The notes: generated from the letters alone by a model not told the origin. Positions 1 through 9,178 are shown, counted from the stretch's first letter. The stretch is DNA of 54,016 bases from Sorangium cellulosum (GCF_001589285.1 NZ_JEMA01000789.1:1-54016), one strand, 5' to 3'. Translations and numbers: made by a program.

Positions 1-1328
1 CGCTGCGGGCGCTCGCGCGCGGGCGGCGGCGCGTCGGCCGCGGCGCCCGAGCGGCCGACGTGCTCGGCGGCCGCCTTCTTCATGACGTCGGCGACGAGCC
101 CGTAGACCTCTTTCCACGCCGTCTCCACGTCGCGCGTGAAGCCGTCGCCCAGCCCCTCGCGCAGCGTCCAGAGCAGCGCCTCGCCCACCACGTCGTAGTG
201 GCGGTCCTCGACCATGTAGCCGTGGTGGCGCACGCCGAGCGACTGGAGCACGGGCACGAGCTTCTGCAGGTTGTTCAGCCCGTCGACGGCCACGGCGAGC
301 GTCTGCATGAGCTTCCGCTTCTGCTCGTTCATGTCGTTCTTGAAGAGCGGCCGCGTCGACGGATCGATCTCGAAGAGGCGTTGATAGAAGAGCGCCGACG
401 CGGCGTCCGAGATGGGCATCACCTTCGCCCACGAGCGCTGCACGAGCTCGATGGTGCGCGGGCTGATCGGCGCGCCCGCGTTCGCGGGCGGCGAAGGCGG
501 CTCGTTCTGCTGCCAGGGGGGGACGACCCCGACGAGCGTCCGCGCGGCGACCTGGTGGGCGGAGGACGGCGGCGGCACCGACTTGGGCCGCTCGGCGGCG
601 CCCGGGCGGGCGGCGGGGCCATGCGCCGGCTGCGGGGGGCTCGACCTGGCGCCGAGCGCCGGCTGCGCCGCGGCCGGGGGGAGCGCCTGCGTGGTGCCCA
701 CGGCCGCGTGCGCCGCGGCGGCCTTCTTCATGACGTCGGCGATCACGCCGTAGACCTCTTTCCACGCGGCCTCGACGTCGCTCGTGAAGGCCTCGCCGAG
801 CCCCTCGCGCAGCGTCCAGAGCAGCGCCTCGCCCACGAGATCGTAATGGTGCTCGGCCACCATATAGCCCTGGTGTCGCGCGCCGAGCGACTGGAGCACG
901 GGCACGAGCTTGGGCAGGTTGCTCAGCCCGTCGACGGCGACGGAGAGCATCTGCATGAGCTTCCTCTTCTGCTCGGCGATATCGTTCTTGAAGAGCGGCC
1001 GCACCGACGGGTCGATCGTGAACAGCCGCTCATAGAAGAGCGCCGACGCGGCGTCCGAGATGGGCATCACCTTGGCCCAGGACGACTGGACGAGCTCGAT
1101 CGTCCGCGGGCTCACGAGGTCGGGCGGCTGTGCGCGCGCGGCCTTGCTCAGGAAGTCGGGCGCGCCGTACGCCCCCGGCCCTCGCTGGGTGGCGGGCCCC
1201 GCCGTGGCCGGCACCGCGCGCGCGGGCGCAGGCGCGCTGATGCCGCGCTGCGGCCGCGCTGCGTCCCCCGGGGTCGCGGAGCTGCGCGTATGGGTGGGGG
1301 GCGCAAAGGGATCGTTCGGTTTGGCCAT
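1..1328 (-). CDS. Tandem two-domain globin (C-terminus beyond window)
   Basis: The frame is open from ATG at 1328 to the left edge, giving at least 442 residues. It carries two copies of a flavohaemoglobin/Vitreoscilla-type globin domain without a visible reductase: copy A about residues 71-200, copy B about 288-418, opening with nearly the same 'SPRTIELVQ' motif and highly alike throughout. Each copy has the Gln expected at distal position E7 (EQKRKLMQ) and a proximal His (ARHQGY near 151, VRHHGY near 367), followed by the Tyr-containing 'HHYDLVGEALLW' or 'RHYDVVGEALLW' helix, so both probably bind haem. The N-terminal 70 residues and the linker (about 200-287) are Pro/Ala-rich and look disordered. 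No signal peptide is seen, so it is probably cytosolic. Likely roles are O2/NO binding or sensing (inference). An output domain could follow copy B outside the window. Confidence 0.9.
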   Translation of the reverse strand, partial: MAKPNDPFAPPTHTRSSATPGDAARPQRGISAPAPARAVPATAGPATQRGPGAYGAPDFLSKAARAQPPDLVSPRTIELVQSSWAKVMPISDAASALFYERLFTIDPSVRPLFKNDIAEQKRKLMQMLSVAVDGLSNLPKLVPVLQSLGARHQGYMVAEHHYDLVGEALLWTLREGLGEAFTSDVEAAWKEVYGVIADVMKKAAAAHAAVGTTQALPPAAAQPALGARSSPPQPAHGPAARPGAAERPKSVPPPSSAHQVAARTLVGVVPPWQQNEPPSPPANAGAPISPRTIELVQRSWAKVMPISDAASALFYQRLFEIDPSTRPLFKNDMNEQKRKLMQTLAVAVDGLNNLQKLVPVLQSLGVRHHGYMVEDRHYDVVGEALLWTLREGLGDGFTRDVETAWKEVYGLVADVMKKAAAEHVGRSGAAADAPPPARERPQ

Positions 1329-1436
1329 CGTGGGTTGTCCGCTGGAGGTTTCCGGGATTGCTTCGGTGAGGTGCGCGCCGTGAGGCGCGTGTTCAGAGCA
1401 CAGGAGCCGCCGCTACATCCATCCTACATCAGGGAA

Positions 1437-1488
1437 CGGGCGTCTGCCTACGGCGCGGCGATCGGGTCGCGGCGTAGGCAGACGCCCG
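1437..1488. repeat. Perfect 16-bp inverted repeat upstream of the globin gene
   Basis: The arms 1437-1452 and 1473-1488 are exact reverse complements (left arm CGGGCGTCTGCCTACG) around a 20-bp loop. The element lies about 110 bp upstream of the globin start. There is no T-run on either side, so it is not a canonical terminator. It could be an operator, an RNA hairpin or a dispersed repeat. Confidence 0.7.
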
Positions 1489-2256
1489 GCGGAGGCGAGC
1501 ACACAGCGGCGACCTGACCGGTGCGCGGCAGCAGCACGGCGAGCGTCAGCGCGCCGGGGATGTCGTGCGTCCCAAGCGGCCCCCGCGCCGGCGGTGGCGC
1601 GGCGCGCGCTTCCCGGGCGACGCTGGCCTGGCAAGCTTCACTTATGCAACCGTCACCCGCGCGGCGGCTCCGGCCACGGCGCTCGAGGCGGCGGGTGGCG
1701 CGTCCGCCGAGGGTTCCGTGGAACTGATTCCCGGGGGTCCCCGGCGCGACGCCGCTCCAGAGAGCGCGAGCCATGACCCCTATCGAGGTGAGCCGCCGCA
1801 TTCCCCTCGCGGTGATTGGCCTGCTCTACCGAGAGCTCGCCCTCACCCAGGTGATTGCGCCACGCCCACGCAGCAGGCGTGTTCGATGACGGAGAGCGGG
1901 TGACCTCTCCTCTTCTTCCCATCTCCGCAGAGGGTGACTTCCTGCGCGGAGGCCCCCCGCGGCGCGCAGGTGAGGATGCCGACGGGAGAAGCGGTCGGCG
2001 CCGCGCTCGAGCATCCCTGCAAAGGACGTCGCGCCCGCTGCCATGGTGAAGCGACAGGCCGGTTTCCTTGACCATGCCCCCCGGCACCGGCGCATGGTTC
2101 ACGATCGTGGACCATGGCCCGCGGAAGCGTCATCGGGGCCAGCGCTGCTCCGAGCTCACACGACCTGCCGGTGCAGCTCGGCAAGGTCAGCCTTCCGCAC
2201 CGCGCTCCGCAACTCCGGAGCCTCGTGCCCCGGCCAGAGACCAGAGACCAGAAACG
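1489..2256. other. Gene-free stretch between globin gene and tRNA terminator
   Basis: No frame here reads like a conserved protein. The only mildly protein-like piece is a 38-codon frame on the plus strand (1773-1889, beginning MTPIEVSRRIPLAVIGLLYR) without a clear ribosome binding site. I cannot support it as a gene. Confidence 0.5.
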
Positions 2257-2293
2257 AAAAACGCGAGGTGGCCAGATTCGGCCGGTCCTCGCG
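2257..2293 (-). terminator. Rho-independent terminator of tRNA-fMet
   Basis: Read on the minus strand, a GC-rich hairpin (arms CGCGAGG and CCTCGCG, extended by CCGGCC/GGCC) is followed at once by TTTTT. It begins about 22 bases after the tRNA 3' end, which fits a single-gene tRNA transcript. Confidence 0.8.
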
Positions 2294-2314
2294 TCCTCAT
2301 TGCTGCTTGGATCG

Positions 2315-2391
<77 letters not shown>

Positions 2392-2397
2392 AGAGGG

Positions 2398-2425
2398 AAT
2401 CTACTCACGGCCCCCGGTTGGTCAA
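2398..2425 (-). promoter_or_regulatory. Sigma-70-like promoter of tRNA-fMet
   Basis: On the minus strand TTGACC (2420-2425) and TAGATT (2398-2403) are separated by 16 bp and lie just upstream of the tRNA 5' end at 2391. The match to the housekeeping consensus and the position make this the likely tRNA promoter. Confidence 0.65.
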
Positions 2426-2539
2426 GGATTCTCTCAGGGCCCCCTGTCGATTGTGTCCCATCTGCCTCGCCGAGCTTGCCGAGCGCCTGCCGAGGGCGGC
2501 GGGCCTGGCTTCAGCCCGGCCGCCGCCCTCGCCCGGCCT

Positions 2540-4879
2540 TCAGCCCAGCCAGTCCGGCACGAGCGGCGACGGCGCCGACGTCGAGATCACCCAGAGCTGG
2601 TGCGCGGCGCGCGTCGCGCCGATGTGGAGCAGGTGCCGCGACTCGTCGTCCGCCGAGTACGTCGACGCGTTCACGTCGACCAGCACCACGTAGTCGTACT
2701 CCAGGCCCTTCACCTGCCGGATCTCCGTCACCTCGACGCCCGGGCGGAACGCGAACTCGTAGGCGCGGATGCGCCGGAGGTTCGGGATCTCCGCCATCTT
2801 CAGGGCGTCGTAGTACACGTCCGCCTGCTCGGGGTGGCGCGCCAGGATCGCCAGCGTGGCGCGGGGCTCGCGGGCGAACAGCGGGCGGATCGCGTCGGCC
2901 AGGAACGCGACCGCGGCGCCGGCGCTCGGGAAATGGTGGTGCTCGACCGGCGCGCCGCTGCGCGGCGCGAGCGGCGGCGTCGGATCGGCCAGCGGGCCCA
3001 GCACCGCGCGGGCGAACGCGAGCACCTCGCGCGTCGAGCGGTACGCGATGCGCAGCGGCTCGACGTCGACCCGCGACAGGCCGAGGTCATCGAGCGTCGC
3101 GCGCCAGTCGCGGAAGCCGGAGTCCATGAAGAGCCGCTGCGCCGTGTCGCCCGCCAGCGTCACGCTGCGCGGCTCGGCCACCACGCCGAGCAGCACCGCC
3201 AGGTCGATCGGCGCGAGATCCTGCGCCTCGTCCACGAAGAGGTGCTCGTAGACGAGCACGTTCTTCCCCTTGCGGAGCTCGCCCCGGAGGAGCTGGTACG
3301 CCCGCAGGAGGAGCGCGTCGTCCTCGGGGTCGAGCACCGCGCGGTCGTCGTTCGAGACCTCGGCCCTGTCCGCGCCGCGCTCGTCGTCGTCCGCGGGCTC
3401 GTCGCCCATCGCCGCCCTGCGCTCGGCGCGATCGCCCGGGTCGAGATCGAGCACCGCGGGGCAGCGGTCCGCGCACCAGCGCCACGCCCGCTTCACCTGC
3501 TCGGGGCCGAACTCGGGGTCGCCCGCGGCCGCGAAGGCGGCCGTGACCCGCTCGAGATCGGTGAGCACGTCCGCCCAGAAGGCGAGCGTGCCGCGCGAGT
3601 CGCGCCGCGCCCGCGCGTCGTCCTTGAGCTCCGCCGCGCGCTGCTCGAGCAGGTGGAGCATCGCCGGGTGGGTCTTGTAGCGGGTCACCACCGAGGGCGT
3701 GTTCTCCTCGACCGGCGCCTCGAGCCACGGGAACGCGCGCTTGCGGGCCGCGCGCGCCCACTCGGAGAACGTCTCCACCGCGATCCCGGCCAGGCCGAGC
3801 GCGGGGAGCGCCTCGCCGATGTACGCGCGGAGCGCGGGGCTGCCGACGATGACGAGCATCTTGTCGGCCGTGAAGCGGCGGCCGCCGTTGTAGGCGAGGA
3901 AGGCGAGCCGGTGGACGCCGATCGTCGTCTTGCCGCTGCCGGCGCCGCCCTGGATGACCACGATGCCCGAGTCCGGCTTCGAGATGAGCTCGAACTGCCG
4001 CGGGTCGAGCAGCGCGGCGATCTCGGGCAGGTGCCGGTCCTCGCGCGCGTGGAATGTCGCCCCGGTCCCGAGCCCGCCGCGCGCGGCCGCCGCGCCCGCG
4101 AGCGCGATGTCGCGCATGTCCTCGGGTCGGACGGCGCTGCCCTGGCCGCCGGAGAGCTCGGTGGCCCGCGTCGCGATCTCGCGGAAGCCCCCCGAGGGCG
4201 CGCGCACGAACGTCCCCTGCGGCGCCGAGATACGGTAGAGCTCGCCGTCGTCGATGGTGACTGTGCGCCGCACGAGCACAGTGCCCTCGACCTCGCGCTC
4301 GCCGAAGGTCTCCTCGTACTCCGCGCCTTCCTCGTAGCGGTAGTAGATCTGGCTGACGGGCGCGTGGCGCCAGTCGACGATGCGCACGCCCGCGCTCGCG
4401 TCGACGAGCGTCGTGCGGCCGATGAGCACGTCGCGCTCTGGACGGCCCTTCTCCCGCAGGCGCAGGTGGCCGAAGTAGGGCGACTTCGGATCGACGGGCT
4501 CGACGACGTTCTCGCTCCGCCGCGCGGCGATCCCCTGCAGGCGCTCCATCTGCTGCACGAGCGCCGGCACGTCCTCGAGCCGCGCCGCCGCGATCTGGTC
4601 GCGCAGCGAGAGGAGCTGCTCCTCGTGGTTCTCGATGGGCGGCGGCCGCGACGGCTTGTTCGCCGCGGCGGCGAGGTGCGCGGACACGCGGGCGAGCAGG
4701 GCCTCTTCCTCGCGCGTGATCGCCTCGCCTTGCTCGCTCAGCCCGGCGCCGGGCGCGCCGTCCGTGGGCGCAGGTGGGCTGACCTGGCTGATCGCGGCGG
4801 CGCTCGCGACGGTGGCCGAGGTCGGCTCGGTGGACTGCTCTTCGGAGGGCGTGGGGCTCGTGGGACGATTCGCGGTCAC
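2540..4879 (-). CDS. UvrD/HelD-like superfamily 1 helicase
   Basis: About 779 residues from a GTG start (VTANRPTSP). An upstream extension of the frame would overlap the next gene and has no better start. After a low-complexity N-terminus and a helical region (about 60-130), the Walker A motif GGAGSGKTTIG is near residue 315, the Walker B/motif II sequence VDEAQD near 550, LAGDTAQRLF just after it, a YRST motif later, and the C-terminal motif VKGLEYDYVVLVD near 725. This order is that of SF1A helicases; the N-terminal extension before Walker A resembles HelD-type proteins that act with RNA polymerase, whereas classical UvrD begins near its Walker A. Role: ATP-driven helicase or translocase in DNA repair or RNA polymerase recycling. 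It stands alone, leftward. The HelD versus generic UvrD choice is inference. Confidence 0.9.
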   Translation of the reverse strand: MTANRPTSPTPSEEQSTEPTSATVASAAAISQVSPPAPTDGAPGAGLSEQGEAITREEEALLARVSAHLAAAANKPSRPPPIENHEEQLLSLRDQIAAARLEDVPALVQQMERLQGIAARRSENVVEPVDPKSPYFGHLRLREKGRPERDVLIGRTTLVDASAGVRIVDWRHAPVSQIYYRYEEGAEYEETFGEREVEGTVLVRRTVTIDDGELYRISAPQGTFVRAPSGGFREIATRATELSGGQGSAVRPEDMRDIALAGAAAARGGLGTGATFHAREDRHLPEIAALLDPRQFELISKPDSGIVVIQGGAGSGKTTIGVHRLAFLAYNGGRRFTADKMLVIVGSPALRAYIGEALPALGLAGIAVETFSEWARAARKRAFPWLEAPVEENTPSVVTRYKTHPAMLHLLEQRAAELKDDARARRDSRGTLAFWADVLTDLERVTAAFAAAGDPEFGPEQVKRAWRWCADRCPAVLDLDPGDRAERRAAMGDEPADDDERGADRAEVSNDDRAVLDPEDDALLLRAYQLLRGELRKGKNVLVYEHLFVDEAQDLAPIDLAVLLGVVAEPRSVTLAGDTAQRLFMDSGFRDWRATLDDLGLSRVDVEPLRIAYRSTREVLAFARAVLGPLADPTPPLAPRSGAPVEHHHFPSAGAAVAFLADAIRPLFAREPRATLAILARHPEQADVYYDALKMAEIPNLRRIRAYEFAFRPGVEVTEIRQVKGLEYDYVVLVDVNASTYSADDESRHLLHIGATRAAHQLWVISTSAPSPLVPDWLG

Positions 4880-5161
4880 GGGAATGCCGATACGATGATC
4901 AGGTGACAGGCCGATCAGGGAGCACCGGCGCGCCCGACATCCGTCGCGGCCCGCCGGCGCAGGAGGGTCGGACCTATTGACCGATCCCGCACGGCTCCGC
5001 AACCGCCGCGTGGGGTCCCCCACCTCGCCGGCGCCTCGACGGAGCGAGGCGCCACGCGGGCGCCCTCGATGCGTAACGCGCCCCGCGCTCGCCGGTCGAT
5101 CCGCCGCGGGCGGTGGCGTTCTGGATTGAGGTCCCGTGGAGGAACGCCGTAAAAGGCGGCG

Positions 5162-5680
5162 ATGCAAAATTGCGCGACCCGGTCCGACCGGCTCCTCGAG
5201 CTGATCCTCTTCTCGCTGCGCGATCGCGGGGCGCTCTGCGCGCTGGTGCTCGCGACCTACCGCGTCGAGCTCACCAGCTTGCTCGACCGCGTCTCTTCCG
5301 GATCGATCGGAGACGTCGGAGAAGGTGACGACGAGCGCGAGGTCGCCGCGCTCCTCCGTGAGGAAGGCGCCGGCGGGTCCCCGGCGCGCGCCGGGGCGCG
5401 CCGCGGGCGCCGCGCGGAGCCCCGGATCAGCGAGGAGGATGCGTTCCTCGTCTACGATCTCGCCGGGTGCATCGCCGAGGCGGCGGCCGCCGCCCGGCTC
5501 CCTGTCGTCCGCCGCGACGCGCTCACGCTCCGCGAGAAGGCGGCCGAGGTGCACGCGGGGGGCGAGCGCGCTGAGCGGGACATGCTCGCGGCCGGGCTCA
5601 GGGTGATCGACAGGATCCTCGACGCGGCGCGCGCGCAGCCCGCGCCGCGGAACGAGCCGGCGAGCAAGGACCTGAACTGA
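5162..5680 (+). CDS. Hypothetical protein, 172 aa
   Basis: The ATG at 5162 follows an AAGGCGG-like ribosome binding site at about 6 bases. The product is Arg/Ala/Glu-rich and probably helical: residues 1-45 (RSDRLLELILFSLRDRGAL) and 95-155 look amphipathic, with a charged linker (RRGRRAEPRISEEDAF) between. No signal peptide, membrane segment or familiar motif is seen. It is divergent from the helicase gene, with 282 bp between the starts. I do not recognise the family. Its codon pattern and start context favour a real cytosolic protein. Confidence 0.6.
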   Translation: MQNCATRSDRLLELILFSLRDRGALCALVLATYRVELTSLLDRVSSGSIGDVGEGDDEREVAALLREEGAGGSPARAGARRGRRAEPRISEEDAFLVYDLAGCIAEAAAAARLPVVRRDALTLREKAAEVHAGGERAERDMLAAGLRVIDRILDAARAQPAPRNEPASKDLN

Positions 5681-5984
5681 GCTCGACCCGCGGGCGGCGC
5701 GGAGCCCGCGCCGCGCGGCGGGCGCGAGCCCGTGATCTCCGTCCGCAACTCAACTGCAAGGAAGGACGCGCGGCGCGCATGCACCTCCGGAGGACGGCGC
5801 TGGGGAGTCGCGGATCGGGCGCTGTTCGGGGGCGGGCGTGCGTGCACGCCGGGCGCTCCATGACTGGCTCGCTCCCTGCACGAGGTGCGGCCGCGGGCGC
5901 TCCGCGTCGATCCCTGGGACTCCCCCTCTGCCGGCCGGTCGCGCCCGCGCGCGAGCGTTGAAGCGTTGAAGCGTTGAAGACGAC
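5681..5984. repeat. Intergenic gap with three tandem 8-bp repeats before the GHMP kinase start
   Basis: The gap holds no gene. At 5955-5978 the octamer GCGTTGAA occurs three times head to tail, ending 6 bp before the ATG of the sugar kinase, where a Shine-Dalgarno sequence would normally lie. No other ribosome binding site is obvious there. Confidence 0.6.
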
Positions 5985-7079
5985 ATGAGCACCCCCTGCG
6001 CCGGCTCCCTCCTCGCGCCGCGTGCGCTGCGAACCCCGCTCTGGCGCGCGGCCGCGAGCGCCCCGATGCGCGTCTCCTTCGCCGGAGGAGGCAGCGACCT
6101 GCCCGGCGTCGCCCGGCAGGACGGCGGGCGCGTCGTGGGCGCGGCGATCGATCTGCGCATCCGCGTTGTCGTGGAGCCTTTCGATCGGGGCTGGGTGCGG
6201 ATGGAGCTCGCCCCGCGCGGGTGCGGTCGGGAGCAGCCGGGCGGGGGCTCCGAGGCCGCCGAGGCCAGCGTGCCGCGCGTGCTCACGCGGCGCCGCGGGG
6301 ATCCGCCGCGCGACGAGCTCGCGTTCCGGCTGATCGAGGCGACGCTCGCCGCGACGGGCGTGGGCGACGGGGTCGCGCTGCGGGTCGAGGCCGAGACGTC
6401 GCCCGGCGCCGGGCTCGGCGGCAGCGCGTCCGCGGCGGTGGCGGCGCTGTTCGCGCTGCGCGCCTCGGTGGGCGAGGCCGCCTCGCCGGAGGAGCTCTCG
6501 CGCGAGGCGGTCGCGATCGAGCGCGAGCGCCTGGGCAACGCGTGCGGCGCGCAGGATCAGGTGTTCGCGGCCTTCGGCGGGCTGCTCGATCTCGCCTTCG
6601 ACGCGCGGGGCTGCTCGGGGGTGCGGCCGCTCGCGATCGGCAGCCCGGGGCTCGTGCCGGCGCTCTCGGCGGGGCTCTTGCTGGTGGACACGGCGGTGCG
6701 GCGCGTGTCCGGCGAGGTGCTGGACCGGGTGGACGCGGGCGCGGCGTGCGAGGCCAAGGGCGAGCTCGTGGCCGCGGCCGGCGACGTGGCGCGCGGCTTC
6801 GAGATCGGCTCGCTCGCGCTGGTGCTCTCGGGCATGCGCCGCGGGGCGGCTGCCAAGGTGCGGCTCTCGGAGGCGGCGAGCGCCATCGCTGTCTCCATGA
6901 AGCAGCGGCTCGACGGGATCGGGGTCGAGGTGCTCCGGATGTGCGGCGCGGGCGGGGGCGGGCACCTCCTCGTGTGGGCGCCCCCCGAGCGCCACGCGCG
7001 CCTGCTCGACGCGCTCGGCCCCTGCGTCGTGCGGCGGCCGTCACTCGGCGCGCCCGGGGTGCGGCTCGAGCCCGCCTGA
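5985..7079 (+). CDS. GHMP-family sugar kinase (heptose-7-phosphate kinase-like)
   Basis: 364 residues. Three GHMP motifs are visible: APMRVSFAGGGSDLP at 26-40 (substrate site, the form seen in D-glycero-D-manno-heptose 7-phosphate kinase and fucose kinase relatives), the ATP loop PGAGLGGSASAAV at about 140-152, and CGAGGGGHLLVWAP near 320. 'GNACGAQDQVFAAFGG' is the usual helix after the ATP loop in this subfamily. The enzyme should phosphorylate a sugar or sugar phosphate, plausibly for LPS or nucleotide-heptose synthesis. No companion heptose gene (isomerase, guanylyl or adenylyl transferase) is nearby, so the substrate is inference. The N-terminal 25 residues before the first motif may be partly non-native; an internal ATG at 6066 (MRVSFAGGG) would be too short. 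Confidence 0.9.
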   Translation: MSTPCAGSLLAPRALRTPLWRAAASAPMRVSFAGGGSDLPGVARQDGGRVVGAAIDLRIRVVVEPFDRGWVRMELAPRGCGREQPGGGSEAAEASVPRVLTRRRGDPPRDELAFRLIEATLAATGVGDGVALRVEAETSPGAGLGGSASAAVAALFALRASVGEAASPEELSREAVAIERERLGNACGAQDQVFAAFGGLLDLAFDARGCSGVRPLAIGSPGLVPALSAGLLLVDTAVRRVSGEVLDRVDAGAACEAKGELVAAAGDVARGFEIGSLALVLSGMRRGAAAKVRLSEAASAIAVSMKQRLDGIGVEVLRMCGAGGGGHLLVWAPPERHARLLDALGPCVVRRPSLGAPGVRLEPA

Positions 7080-7355
7080 GGGCGGAAGAGGCCTGCCTCG
7101 ACGCGCGCCGTGCCGGGCGCGATGGCCCCGGGGTGGCGGGTCTGGCTCCGCCTGGCGGCCGCCAGGTCCCGGAGCGCGGGGAGGTTCATAAAACCCGGCA
7201 AAAGCGCCCCGGCACACCGCTCGCAATGCGTGTCCACCGGAGCGCCGCGAGGTCCGACCTCGCGCTGACCTCGCCGTTGCGGGGCAGCGCGGGGACCCGG
7301 ACGCGGCGCGCTGGATCGAGCCGGCGCCGCGCGCCGCGCTCGGATGGAGGCACGT

Positions 7356-7910
7356 ATGTCGGTTCATCATTCCATGTCCATGATTCTCCCTGTCCTCGCG
7401 CTCGCCTGCTCTGCCCCGCAAGGCGCCGCCCCTGAGCGACCGGATAGCACCGCTCCGCAGCACGGCGACGCAGCGGCCCCGGTCGGCTCGACCGGCGCCA
7501 GGAGCTTCGTCGATGCCGGGTCGTACTTCACGAGCTCGGACGCGATCGAGGCCTGGTACGGGCTGCTTCGCGCGCTGGACGACGACTTCGACGCCGTGTG
7601 CGGCGACACGTTCTGCGAAGGCGATTACAGCAACTACGAGCCGCTTCGATTCCGCTGCTCCGTCGAGGAGCACACAGGGACGATAGGCCGCTGCGTCTGG
7701 GTCTTCGCCGCGAGCAGCGAGGAGATCCTGCCCTCCACGGGCGCCGTGGAGGTGGACGCCAGGACCTTCCTCTGCGAGATGCCCATCGCCCCGGGCACCG
7801 CCGTTGTCGACCTCGTCGAGGCGCTCTCGGCGCCGGCGGATCGGGCGATCGACGCCGCGCTCCCGGGAACGGACAGGTCGCTCTACGACGGCCTCGTCGA
7901 TTGCCTCTGA
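7356..7910 (+). CDS. Secreted lipoprotein, unknown function
   Basis: I chose ATG 7356 (MSVHHSMSM) because GGAGG lies 5 bases upstream; an in-frame ATG at 7344 sits on the Shine-Dalgarno sequence itself. The product has 184 residues with a short signal peptide and a lipobox LALAC (Cys about residue 18), then a Pro/Ala-rich linker and a compact acidic domain. That domain contains 'VCGDTFCEGDYSNYE' and 'LRFRCSVEEHTG', four Cys in all that could form disulphides, and a C-terminal Cys. It is probably anchored in the envelope. I recall similar Cys-containing hypotheticals in myxobacteria but cannot name a domain. It is monocistronic and faces ddl. Confidence 0.8.
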   Translation: MSVHHSMSMILPVLALACSAPQGAAPERPDSTAPQHGDAAAPVGSTGARSFVDAGSYFTSSDAIEAWYGLLRALDDDFDAVCGDTFCEGDYSNYEPLRFRCSVEEHTGTIGRCVWVFAASSEEILPSTGAVEVDARTFLCEMPIAPGTAVVDLVEALSAPADRAIDAALPGTDRSLYDGLVDCL

Positions 7911-7944
7911 GGGCCCGCCGGCCCTGACCCGCAGGCTCGTCGCG

Positions 7945-7984
7945 CCGCGCCGGCGCCAGCAGACCCCGCTGCGCGCCGGCGCGG
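7945..7984. terminator. GC-rich inverted repeat between convergent genes
   Basis: Perfect 12-bp arms (CCGCGCCGGCGC at 7945-7956 and its complement at 7973-7984) lie between the 3' ends of the lipoprotein gene and ddl. There is no T-run, so this is a hairpin of possible terminator role rather than a canonical intrinsic terminator. Confidence 0.4.
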
Positions 7985-8038
7985 AGGGCGGGGCCGGCGA
8001 CGTGCGCGCGGCGTGGGTCGCCCCTGGACGACGCGGCG

Positions 8039-9178
8039 CTAGGCGCTCGTCCGGAGGCGGGACTTGCGCGCGCCCCGGGCGAGCGCGAGCGCGATCAGCC
8101 GCGCGATGAGCTCGCGCGCAGGGATGCCGCTCGCCTCCCAGAGCTTCGGGTACATCGAGATCGCCGTGAAGCCCGGGATTGTGTTGATCTCGTTCACGTA
8201 GAGCGAGCGGTCCGGGGCGAGGAAGAGGTCGACGCGGGCCATCCCGGACGCCTCCAGCGCGCGGAAGGTGCGGAGCGCGAGGAGCTGCACGGCGTTCGCC
8301 TCGGCCGGGGAGAGGTCGGCCGGGATGCGGATCGTGGCGCCCTCGGCGTCGATGTACTTCGCGGCATAGGAATAGAAGCCGTCGGCGTGCCCCACGACGA
8401 TCTCGCCGGGCACCGAGGCGATGGGGTCGTCGTCGCCGAGCACGGCGCACTCGATCTCGCGCACGCCCTCGATGCCCTGCTCGCAGACGATCTTCAGGTC
8501 GAACTCGAAGGCGTGCTCGACGGCCGCCTCGAGCTCGGCGCGCGCCGTCACGCGCCGGACCCCGACGGACGATCCGAGGTTCGCGGGCTTGACGAAGATC
8601 GGCCCGAAGCCGCTCCCGGCCGGGGACAGGGCGGCGATCTGCTCGAGGCATGCGCCGCTGTCGCGGTCCCACGCGGCCCGGCGGAGCGTGACGTGGGGCA
8701 CGAGGGGGATCTCCGCCTCGCGGAGCAGGCGCTTCATGACGTCCTTGTCCATCCCGACGGCGGAGCCGAGCACGCCGGAGCCGACGTACGGGACGCCGGC
8801 GAGCTCGAGCAGGCCCTGGACGCACCCGTCCTCGCCCGTGGGCCCGTGCAGGACGGGGAAAACGACGTCGATCGGGGAGCGCGCGCCGCCGGGCACGGTC
8901 AGCGTGGCCTCGCCGGCGGGGCCCGGGTGGGCGTCGAGCGCGATCTCCGGCATCGCGTCGTTCAGCCGGGCGAGGCGGGGGTCGCGGGCGGCGCCGAGGA
9001 GCAGCGCCTCGTCCTGGAGCAGCCAGCGGCCGGCCTTGTCGATGCCGATGAGCACCGGCTCGAAGCGGTCGCGGTCGAGCGCCTCGACGACGAAGCGCGC
9101 GGACAGGAGGGAGATCTCGTGCTCGGCCGAGCGCCCGCCGAACAGCACGGCGACGCGCACCTTCGCGGAGTTCCGCAT
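8039..9178 (-). CDS. ddl: D-alanine--D-alanine ligase
   Basis: 379 residues, normal length for Ddl. It starts with the N-terminal domain signature VAVLFGGRSAEHEISLLSA and continues with VFPVLHGPTGEDGCVQGLLE, where the Glu and Gly residues help bind the first D-Ala. The ATP-grasp part shows PIFVKPANLGSSVGV near residue 196 and the metal-binding VNEINTIPGFT near 327. The enzyme joins two D-Ala with ATP to make the peptidoglycan dipeptide in the cytoplasm. The upstream small secreted gene lies 52 bp away in the same direction and may be co-transcribed; no mur gene is adjacent. The long Asp/Gly-rich stretch after residue 150 is a normal variable loop. Confidence 0.97.
   Translation of the reverse strand: MRNSAKVRVAVLFGGRSAEHEISLLSARFVVEALDRDRFEPVLIGIDKAGRWLLQDEALLLGAARDPRLARLNDAMPEIALDAHPGPAGEATLTVPGGARSPIDVVFPVLHGPTGEDGCVQGLLELAGVPYVGSGVLGSAVGMDKDVMKRLLREAEIPLVPHVTLRRAAWDRDSGACLEQIAALSPAGSGFGPIFVKPANLGSSVGVRRVTARAELEAAVEHAFEFDLKIVCEQGIEGVREIECAVLGDDDPIASVPGEIVVGHADGFYSYAAKYIDAEGATIRIPADLSPAEANAVQLLALRTFRALEASGMARVDLFLAPDRSLYVNEINTIPGFTAISMYPKLWEASGIPARELIARLIALALARGARKSRLRTSA

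Noticed and set aside
1653-2102. Minus-strand frame of 149 codons in the left gap
   Set aside because: Arg/Pro-rich composition, no ribosome binding site or motif; overlapping frames on both strands are equally open.
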